Shown here piece after piece: positions 54,332 to 62,263 of a DNA stretch of 64,000 nt. A program made the translations under genes and the position numbers. The notes under the pieces are model-generated. The model searched no databases and was not told the origin of the DNA. It saw only the letters and a program-made list of their open reading frames with translations. This stretch comes from a candidate division KSB1 bacterium. GTDB lineage: Bacteria; Zhuqueibacterota; Zhuqueibacteria; Residuimicrobiales; Krinioviventaceae. Positions within the stretch are counted from its first letter, which is position 1. Every line of letters begins with the position of its first letter. Where the stretch lies: contig JAXHMJ010000001.1 in the NCBI GenBank assembly GCA_034521575.1, positions 1 through 64,000 on the forward strand, written 5' to 3'.

Positions 54332-55499
54332 ATGCATGCTTTGGCCGGGTTGTTTGCAATCCTGTTGTGTTTCGGAGGGGCGGCTGCCCAGTCTCCTGTG
54401 TCGCCGGATGCAAAAGTGGAAAAAATAGCAGAGGGATTTCAGTTTGTCGAGGGGCCGGTTTGGATGGACAGTTCTCTGCTGTTCAGTGATATCCCCGCCA
54501 ATACCATTTACCAGTGGACAGAGTCCGACGGCATCCGTGAATTTCTGAGTCCCTCCGGACAGTCCAATGGGCTGGCGCTGGATTCAGCAGGACATTTGCT
54601 GCTGGCGCAGCACGCTGAGCGTCAGGTCGCCCGACTGCCGGAAAACGGGACCTGGACCGCACTGGCGACAGAATACCAGGGGAAACGACTGAACAGTCCC
54701 AATGATATGGCGATAAAATCCGATGGGTCTGTGTTTTTCACTGATCCGCCTTATGGCATTCAGTCGCATCAGGAAGAGCTGGGGTTTTACGGCATTTACC
54801 GCTATTCTGCGGACGGTGAATTGTATTTACTGGATCAATCCCTGAACCGTCCCAACGGCATTGTGTTCTCGCCGGATGAATCGCATCTGTACGTCAATGA
54901 TTCGGAAACGAGACGCATTTACGTCTGGGATGTCCGGGATGATTCTGTCCTGGTCAACAAACGGCAGTTTGCTTATATGCAGCCGCACGGGTATGCGGAC
55001 GGCATGGCTGTGGATGCAGCGGGGCATGTGTATAGCACCGGACCGATTGGCGTGTGGGTGTTTGCCCCGGACGGCACGGTACTGGACACCCTTGCGGTAC
55101 CCGGCCAGACCAGCAACTGCGCCTGGGGAGATGCTGACCGCCGGACTCTTTATATCACCTCCGGAGATGCGGTGTACCGAATTCGCGTGGACGCCCTCAG
55201 TCGGGTCAGGGACGCTCAGGGGCGGGGTCGTTCGGATGAATTTGGGCTGGCGGCAAATTACCCCAACCCCTTTAATGAATCGACCCGAATTCGATTTCAA
55301 CTGGAGCAAGCGGGATATACGCGCTTTGATGTTTATAACACCCGGGGGCAGCGAGTGCGGACGTTAATGCAGGATTTTGTCGATGCCGGGGTGCAGCACG
55401 TTTGCCTGGAATGCGGCTGATCTGTCCGGCGGCGCCTATATTATCAAAATGATTTCAGGAGATCGGGTTTCCATGCGGAAATGCACCTTGCTGCGCTGA
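54332..55499 (+). CDS. SMP-30/gluconolactonase-like protein with T9SS-type C-terminal sorting domain (one frameshift)
   Basis: Reconstructed protein of about 388 residues. ATG 54332 has GGAGAGGAG upstream; leader LLCFGGAAAQS. A six-bladed SMP-30 propeller spans about 28-300 (GFQFVEGPVWMDSSLLFSD, QSNGLALDSAGHLL, NSPNDMAIKSDGSVFFTDPP, RPNGIVFSPDESHLYVNDS, YADGMAVDAAGHVY), with Glu and Asn/Asp metal ligands typical of sugar lactonases. The C-terminus is a T9SS type A-like sorting domain (NYPNPFNESTRIRFQLEQA, DVYNTRGQRVRTLM), completed in another frame as WNAADLSGGAYIIKMISG. One extra T in the TTT at 55401-55403 causes the break. This predicts cell-surface delivery of a lactonase, opening sugar lactones made by extracellular oxidation (inference). 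Confidence 0.87.
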
Positions 55500-55514
55500 A
55501 AAAAGGGAGGCGTT

Positions 55515-55690
55515 ATGAAGCTGAATCTGTTTTTTATCATATTTGCATGGTTTGTTTTGAAAAAGGATATTTTGACGACCCTGATGTGCGAGTGCATGCC
55601 TACTGGAATTTCTTGGCCGGCGCCTGCGGTTATACCGAAAACTATGATCCGTACATCGGAGAGGGATTCAAGGATTCGGCTATGCTCTGA
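55515..55690 (+). pseudogene. Signal-peptide stub fused to a DUF4038/apiosidase-like (GH140-type) fragment
   Basis: GGGAGG precedes ATG 55515, which begins a signal peptide (MKLNLFFIIFAWFVL). The frame then loses sense. In the frame one base back the sequence reads FDDPDVRVHAYWNFLAGACG then YTENYDPYIGEGFKDSAML and stops. The AYW..LAGACGYT segment is typical of the late part of DUF4038/GH140-like TIM-barrel glycosidases (about 450 residues). Nearly all of the enzyme between leader and fragment is missing, so this is a deletion remnant. The remaining bases to 55818 (128 bp) hold nothing recognisable. Confidence 0.5.
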
Positions 55691-55818
55691 ACATCCACGA
55701 TATTTATGATACTCATGCACGAATTTTTGAAATCAGTTTAGTCTTGTCGATCATTTGTTGAAAGCCAAATTATGTTTTTGTTTTTGCGGATCTATTTATT
55801 GAACAGGGAGTATGGAAA

Positions 55819-58133
55819 ATGAGATTTTTTATTTTATCAGCTGTAATTTTCATGTTTTTGCTGGCTTGTTCAAACGGGGAAAAGAAGCAAACGGAAACAA
55901 TCGACCTGGAACGCCCCTGGGCGTTCAAAACCGGCGACAGTCTCATGTGGGCACAACCGGATTATGATGATGCCGGGTGGCAGTCCCTGTCCCCGTCCAG
56001 AGTCTGGGAGCAGCAGGGGCTAGAATCCTATGACGGGTTTGCCTGGTACCGCATACGGTTTGACCTGCCGGAATCGTTCAAATCGACATCGGTTCTTCAG
56101 GACAGCATACAATTTTATCTGGGCACCATTGATGATACGGAACAGACCTTTCTGAACGGAAAACTGATTGGACAAAACGGCCAATTGATTGCTGCAGGAC
56201 AGTACGACACACCGCCGGAGTTTACCGGTGATCCGGACGCCTATCAATACGAACGCCGTTATGTCCTTTCCCTTGATGATCAACGCATTCAATGGGGAGA
56301 GATTAATACACTGGCCGTTCGGGTGCACGATCACGGCGGCAACGGTGGACTGTATGTGGATCGCTTGTCCACGGAATTGAATGCGGACAAGCCGCTGTCC
56401 GTGCATGTGCTGGGCATCAAAGATTATCTGCAATTCCAAAAAGCCTATACCGGATTTGAAATCAAATCCAAATGAACAGCTTGGCCGGACCCTGTATTTT
56501 CGTAATGTTTCTGACCGTTACGAGTTTGACGGGCAATTCACGGTTTCCATCAAAACCCTGGACAAGGGGCGGGAAATTTACACCAAAAGCGTTGCTGTTG
56601 ATCTGAACTCGGGCGCCCTGGATTCTTTTCAATACGAATTTAACTGTGATCTGCAGCGTATGCACAAGGCTGAATATGTTTTTACGGCAAGAAATTTTGA
56701 TAAATCGGTCGCGTTCCGCGAACAGGTTCCTTATATTTTAACACCACCTCCCGGAGATGCGCCGTCTATCAATGGACCGATGGTGTATGGACAGCGACCG
56801 GGCAATCCGTTTTTGTACCGCATCCCGGTCAGTGGCAAACGGCCGCTTGAATTCAGCGCTGAGAATTTGCCTGACGGATTGACACTGGACCCCCGTACCG
56901 GTATCATCACCGGCCGGGTGGAAACAGCGGATGATTATTCGGTGACTGTGAGGGTAGACAATGAAGCGGGGATGGATGAGAAAGAAATGACGTTCAAAAT
57001 CGGTGACCAGCTCAGCCTGACACCGCCCATGGGCTGGAACAGCTGGAACTGCTGGGGACTGACCGTCTCGGACGCCAAAGTTCGCGAGGCGGCGGATTTT
57101 ATGGTTTCCACGGGACTGGTGAATTACGGCTGGTCGTTCATCAATATAGACGACGGCTGGGAAGCGCCGGCGCGCTCGTATACCGGCGAGATTCGGGCAA
57201 ACGACAAGTTTCCTGATATGAAAGCTTTGGGCGATTATGTTCATGAAAAAGGCCTGAAATTCGGTATTTATTCTTCTCCCGGACCGCTGACCTGCGGCGG
57301 TTACCTGGGCAGTTATCGGCATGAAGAACAGGATATCCACACCTATTGCGACTGGGGTGTGGATTATCTGAAATATGACTGGTGCAGTTATGAACGCATT
57401 GCCGAGGATCACAGTCTGGACGAACTGCAAAAGCCCTATTTTCGGATGCGCGATGTCATTACCGAGGCGGACCGTGATATTGTGTACAGTCTGTGCCAAT
57501 ACGGCATGGGGAACGTCTGGCAGTGGGGTAAACAAGCGGGCGGTAATTTATGGCGCACCACCGGGGATATCCGTGATACCTGGACCAGCATGTCGGAAAT
57601 TGGATTCGGACAGGATTCATTATGGCGTTATGCTGAACCGGGACACTGGAATGATCCGGATATGCTGGTGGTCGGACATGTGGGCTGGGGTCCGGCTGTG
57701 CATCCTTCGCAGCTGTCCTACAGCGAACAGTATACGCATATCACCCTGTGGTCTCTGTTATCCGCGCCGATGCTGCTCGGGTGTGATCTCAGCAAACTGG
57801 ACGATTTTACGCTGAATCTGCTGTGCAACGCCGAGGTGATTGCCGTCAATCAGGATCCGCTGGGTGAACAGGCACGGTCTTTTGTCAAGAATGATGATCT
57901 ACAGATCTGGGCGAAACGTTTGAGCGACGGATCTGCAGCTGTCGGGTGTGTTTAATATGAAAACTTTAAAATCGAATATTGTTTTTGATCTTGGGGATAT
58001 TGGGTTGAGCGATAAAGTCAAAATCCGGAATCTGTGGCGGCAGGAGGATATGGGTATACACAAGGGTAAATACCGAGTTACGTTACCGGCGCATGGCGCG
58101 GCGCTTTTAAAGTGTGTGTCGTTTGAAAAGTAA
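55819..58133 (+). CDS. GH27 alpha-galactosidase-type lipoprotein with N-terminal sugar-binding domain (two frameshifts)
   Basis: Reconstructed protein of about 770 residues. ATG 55819 has AGGGAG upstream; lipobox FLLACS. The N-terminal jelly-roll (about 30-210, DYDDAGWQSLSPSRVWEQQG) is GH2-type sugar-binding. A He_PIG/Ig domain follows (FSAENLPDGLTLDPRTGIIT). The GH27 barrel starts TPPMGWNSWNCWG; the nucleophile Asp is in YLKYDWCSY (codon 57377-57379) and the acid/base Asp in HWNDPDML. The C-terminal beta-domain ends AHGAALLKCV. The frame moves forward by one base near 56440-56475, and again at the GGG run 57944-57946; both are extra bases. Activity: removal of terminal alpha-galactose or beta-L-arabinopyranose. 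Enzyme class firm, functionality uncertain. Confidence 0.88.
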
Positions 58134-58192
58134 CGTACTATCTGTTGAATATAGTCTCTAAACGCGATTTAATATTAACTAAAGGTGAACTT

Positions 58193-59137
58193 TTGAATAA
58201 TTTAATGTATGTGTTTTTGATGTATTTATTGTTCTTTTGTACTGCACCCGTTTCAGGTCGGGTATCCGCGATTATTGACGCGGATACCGGCAATGAAATG
58301 GATGATCTCTATGCCGTCGCACATGCGGTGGTTCATGATTCTTTTAAAGTGATCGGTCTGACGTCAGCGCATTTCAACAATCCGCAGCTGGTGACCGACG
58401 AGATGTGGCATATTTATCCGACCCGGGATATCAATACACTGGAGATCTCTCAGGAACTCAATGAAAAGCTGTTGAGTATTCTGAACCGGAACTCGATTCC
58501 GCATCCCCGCGGCTGCGGGAAAATGGTGGGGTATGCCTGGGGCTATTACCCGGGCGCGCAGATTCCGAATTCCGATGCGGTGCGGTTTATTATTGAACAG
58601 GCAAAGCAGCATTCACCTGAACACAAACTGAACATTCTCTGCCTCGGCGCGGTCACCAATGTGGCGGCGGCTGTGCTCAGAGATTCTTCAATTGTTCCGT
58701 CTATACGTCTGTATGCCCTGACCATGAAATACGACGTGGAGCGTCATGTCTGGAATAAAAATTCATTCAACGCCAATAATGACCGCAACGGACTGGATGT
58801 TGTGCTGAATACACGCGGACTCGAATTGGTAATCATGCCGGGCAATGTGTCCCGTGAATTGGTATTTGAACGCGAGCGGACGCTGAAAAAACTTGGATTG
58901 ATTGACGTCTCTGTAACCGAAATTTTCAAGCGCCGCTGGGATGAGGTGAGCGCCGGCGAGTCCTGGATCATGTGGGACCTTGCATTGATAGAAGCCGTGC
59001 TGCATCCTGAGCTGGCAGTGCTCGAAACCCGGACCACGCCGCCGGAAAATACGCCGCGGCCGGTGTCGGTTTATCTGGATATTGACGAAACCAAAATGAA
59101 ACAGTCATTCTGGCGCACCCTAAAAACCCTGCAATAG
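58193..59137 (+). CDS. Secreted nucleoside hydrolase-like (IUNH) protein
   Basis: A 314-residue protein of the inosine-uridine nucleoside hydrolase superfamily. I chose TTG 58193 because AAAGGTGA lies just upstream; ATG 58205 is the alternative. A hydrophobic leader (VFLMYLLFFCTAPVSG) precedes the calcium-site motif AIIDADTGNEMDDLYAV, a variant of DTDxGxDD, then HFNN and LGAVTNVAAAV. Family members hydrolyse N-ribosides; extracellular homologues in glycan loci may act on other furanosides. The spacing of the Asp cluster is one residue longer than usual, so substrate shift is possible. It lies 15 bp before the YdjC-like gene, in a likely operon. Confidence 0.85.
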   Translation: MNNLMYVFLMYLLFFCTAPVSGRVSAIIDADTGNEMDDLYAVAHAVVHDSFKVIGLTSAHFNNPQLVTDEMWHIYPTRDINTLEISQELNEKLLSILNRNSIPHPRGCGKMVGYAWGYYPGAQIPNSDAVRFIIEQAKQHSPEHKLNILCLGAVTNVAAAVLRDSSIVPSIRLYALTMKYDVERHVWNKNSFNANNDRNGLDVVLNTRGLELVIMPGNVSRELVFERERTLKKLGLIDVSVTEIFKRRWDEVSAGESWIMWDLALIEAVLHPELAVLETRTTPPENTPRPVSVYLDIDETKMKQSFWRTLKTLQ

Positions 59138-59152
59138 ATCAGGAGGAGTTTT

Positions 59153-60049
59153 ATGAAAACACTGAATGTGATTGTCCTGCTGATTTTTTTGAGCGCCGCG
59201 GCCGGATTACCTGCGGCCGCAGCGTCTGACAGTTTGATTTATCTGATTGTACGCGGGGATGATATCGGTTCTTCCCACGCCGCCAATCTGGGATGCATTG
59301 CGTCCTATAAAGAAGGAATCCAGAAAACGGTGGAAATTATGGTGCCCTGCCCCTGGTTTTTAGAGGCGGTTGAGATGCTGAAAACCTGTCCGGGACTTGA
59401 TGTGGGGGTGCATTTGACCCTGACCAGTGAATGGGAGCACTACAAGTGGGGGCCGCTGACCTGCGCCCCGAGTCTGGTAGATTCCAACGGCTATTTTTAT
59501 CCGCGACAAAAGAACTGGAGTGATCAAGACGCAACCGACGCGTTCTGGAATGCCGGTCCGGATATGACGCAAGTGGAACAGGAACTGCGCGCCCAGATCG
59601 TGACGGCGATGAGACACATCCCGCAGGTGAGTCATGTCACCGGACATATGGGGATTGCCAGCCCCGGTGTGAGCCAAAAAATGTCCGATCTGGTGGAACG
59701 TCTGGCGCGCGAATATGGGTTGTATATTGATCTTGAAGCACATCATGTAAAGAGAACCGGCCCCTATTTCCCGGATGAGCAAACCGCGGGGTTTGCATCC
59801 ATGTCAGCGGAGCAGCGGTTTATCCAGATGCTCAGGCAGTTGAAATCCGGCGCCTATCTGTATGTGGAGCATCCGGGTATGGATGTTCCGGAAATGCAGG
59901 CGATCGGCCACACCGGCAACGATGAGGTGGCGAAAAAGCGTGCCGAGGTCACTCGTGTGTTTACCAGTGACCGCGTGAACGCGGTTATTCAGGAACTCGG
60001 TATTCAGCTCATCAGTTACGCGGATCTGGTATCCGGAAAGGAAAATTAA
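59153..60049 (+). CDS. Exported YdjC/ChbG-family carbohydrate deacetylase
   Basis: A 298-residue protein with a signal peptide (IVLLIFLSAAAGLPAAAA). The YdjC/ChbG TIM-like fold shows the metal motif IVRGDDIGSSHAAN (canonical NADDFG altered to RGDDIG), LDVGVHLTLTSEWE (His ligand) and VSHVTGHMGIA (His ligand), plus YLYVEHPGMD. Characterised relatives remove N-acetyl groups from chito-oligosaccharides, but many YdjC proteins have unknown acyl substrates. Here it may deacetylate an acetylated sulfated glycan (inference). ATG 59153 has AGGAGGAG upstream, and the next gene follows after 3 bp. Confidence 0.88.
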   Translation: MKTLNVIVLLIFLSAAAGLPAAAASDSLIYLIVRGDDIGSSHAANLGCIASYKEGIQKTVEIMVPCPWFLEAVEMLKTCPGLDVGVHLTLTSEWEHYKWGPLTCAPSLVDSNGYFYPRQKNWSDQDATDAFWNAGPDMTQVEQELRAQIVTAMRHIPQVSHVTGHMGIASPGVSQKMSDLVERLAREYGLYIDLEAHHVKRTGPYFPDEQTAGFASMSAEQRFIQMLRQLKSGAYLYVEHPGMDVPEMQAIGHTGNDEVAKKRAEVTRVFTSDRVNAVIQELGIQLISYADLVSGKEN

Positions 60050-60052
60050 AGT

Positions 60053-62251
60053 ATGAAAGCAATTCTTGTCATTGTGTTCGTCTTTTTGGGGGCCGTGTAC
60101 AACGGCCAGGCAGCCGAGTGGTTTGAATTTGATCCACCGGAGAATTTGCAGGGCGGTATTATTGACATGTCGGACTGGCTGGACGCGCCGGCCGGAAAAC
60201 ACGGTTTTGTGCAGATAAAATCGGAACAGCTGGTGTGTGAGGACGGAACCCCGATCAAATTCTGGGGTGTGAATATCTGCAGCGGTCGTCCCTATACAGA
60301 TCATGCAACGGCGGATACCTGGGCTGATATGCTGGCGCGTTACGGCGTCAACAGCGTCCGGTTTCACAAATTTACCTCTCACGCTATGCCGGACACGCTA
60401 TCCACGACACTGACCCCGGAAAAATACGAACGCCTGGATTATTTCAGCGCCCGGTTGAAGGAAAAAGGCATTTATTACGGCTGGTCGCCGATTTACGGTC
60501 ACAAACCGCGGCCGGCGGACAGCTCGAAAATGCTGGCCTACAATGAGATTGCAAACGCGGATATGAACAGCCATCTGAGTTATTCCACAATCGGTCTGGT
60601 CAATTTCGCGCCTGATTTACAGGATCTGCATATCGGATTGATCACCGATATGCTGGAACACAAAAATCCGTACACCGGATTACGATACGCTGATGATCCG
60701 GCTTTGTGTTTTGTGGAACTGCAGAATGAAGACAATATCTTTTTCGCCACCACCTCCAGCATGCTGGATAAATGTCCGACCTATAAAAAAATGCTCACGG
60801 ACCTGTTCACCGAATGGCTGCGCGGCAAATACGGCAGTGCGGAACGTCTGAGAAAAGTATGGGGAGAACAAGCCTTTGAATGGGGAAAAGAGGTCAAACA
60901 GGTGGATTGGAGTCTGGATCAGGGCAACATCTGTCCGGTGGCCAATCACGGCATTTATGATTACGAATACCGCAAAGCCGCGGAAAACGGTGAAACCCTG
61001 CCGCTGTTTCTGCTGGATATGGCCCGATTCCTCTATGAACAGCAAGTCCGGTTTTACAAAAAGTTTGAAAAAGCCATCCGCGCCACCGGGTACCAGGGCG
61101 CATTGGTGGGTTCCTGCTGGCAGGCCGGATCAGGGGTGACGCATTATTACAATCTGCATGCGGATTATATCGTGGGTCTGATTGACCGTCATAATTATTT
61201 CGGAGGCGGCACCGGACACCGGCTGGCGCCCGGACCGATGAAAAACGGCGCTATGGTGTCAAAGCCCGGCTCGGGATTGTTGTCTACCGGACTGCAGCAG
61301 GTTATTGACCGGCCGTTTTCCCTGTCTGAATGGCTGAGTTTGATTCCCAATGAATGGGTTGCAGAGGGGGCTCCGCTGATTGCCGCCTACGGTCTCGGTC
61401 TGCAGGGCTGGGATGCTTCGTATGCCTTTGCATCCGATACTCCGCGTTTCACCGAGACATTACACACCCCGGGTGTGTATAATGTCATGTCGCCGATGCA
61501 GCTGGGATTGTATCCAGCTCTGGCGCGTATGATTTATCGCGGTGATGTGCGAGAGAGCCAATCGGTTTTTGTGCGTCATATTCATATTCCGTCATTACAA
61601 CAGGGCAAACTCGGATTTTACGAGTCGGTTGAACAGGATTGGGATCAGAAAAGCATTCAGGGTGTTGTTCCGCCTCAAGCGCTGGCTGCCGGACGCGTGG
61701 CCGTTGAATTTACCGATTCTTTTCAGCCCACCCGGCCGACTGAATTGTCTGAGTATCATGTGCAGGAGGAACTGATACGTTCTGTTACCGGACAATTGGA
61801 ATGGCATACGTCCGGACAGGGATTTGTGAGCATCAATACAGCGGGCACCAAGGGAGTGATCGGGTTTGCTCAAAATAAAAATATCGATTTGGGTGTGGTG
61901 CGGTTTGATGTCGAAACCCCGTTTGCGGTTGTCTTGCTGACCAGCATGGATCGGATGCAGCCGATTGAAAGCGCAGACCGGCTGCTGCTCACCACTGTGG
62001 CGCGCGCCCGCAATACGGATATGCGGTTTAATCCGGATAAAACTAAACTGCTGGAGGCCGGTCATGCGCCGATTTTGATGGAACCTGTAAAGATGCGCAT
62101 GCATCTGAGCCGAAATATTTCTGAAATATACGCGTTGGATCATGCAGGAGGCGACCGAATAGCGGGTCTTCCCGTGAATGGGCAAGACATTGTTATTGAT
62201 GGTGAATCTTATCAAACCCTTTACTATGAAATACTATGTAAAGATGACTAG
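60053..62251 (+). CDS. Secreted large clan GH-A glycoside hydrolase
   Basis: A 732-residue exported protein (leader LVIVFVFLGAVYNGQA). The TIM barrel (about 60-520) carries acid/base Glu226 in CFVELQNEDNIFF and probable nucleophile Glu426 in PFSLSEWLSLIP, both in GH-A positions. The strand WGVNICSG and the SVRFHKFTSH segment resemble GH5/GH42 relatives. The long C-terminal beta region (about 530-732) is without a recognised name. Size and the wide gap between catalytic residues suggest a beta-galactosidase/GH42-like or uncharacterised GH-A family rather than a simple cellulase. It starts 3 bp after the YdjC-like stop, with GGAAAGGA upstream, and ends 12 bp before the GH3 gene: a tight operon. 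Confidence 0.82.
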   Translation: MKAILVIVFVFLGAVYNGQAAEWFEFDPPENLQGGIIDMSDWLDAPAGKHGFVQIKSEQLVCEDGTPIKFWGVNICSGRPYTDHATADTWADMLARYGVNSVRFHKFTSHAMPDTLSTTLTPEKYERLDYFSARLKEKGIYYGWSPIYGHKPRPADSSKMLAYNEIANADMNSHLSYSTIGLVNFAPDLQDLHIGLITDMLEHKNPYTGLRYADDPALCFVELQNEDNIFFATTSSMLDKCPTYKKMLTDLFTEWLRGKYGSAERLRKVWGEQAFEWGKEVKQVDWSLDQGNICPVANHGIYDYEYRKAAENGETLPLFLLDMARFLYEQQVRFYKKFEKAIRATGYQGALVGSCWQAGSGVTHYYNLHADYIVGLIDRHNYFGGGTGHRLAPGPMKNGAMVSKPGSGLLSTGLQQVIDRPFSLSEWLSLIPNEWVAEGAPLIAAYGLGLQGWDASYAFASDTPRFTETLHTPGVYNVMSPMQLGLYPALARMIYRGDVRESQSVFVRHIHIPSLQQGKLGFYESVEQDWDQKSIQGVVPPQALAAGRVAVEFTDSFQPTRPTELSEYHVQEELIRSVTGQLEWHTSGQGFVSINTAGTKGVIGFAQNKNIDLGVVRFDVETPFAVVLLTSMDRMQPIESADRLLLTTVARARNTDMRFNPDKTKLLEAGHAPILMEPVKMRMHLSRNISEIYALDHAGGDRIAGLPVNGQDIVIDGESYQTLYYEILCKDD

Positions 62252-62263
62252 TCGGAGGAATTT

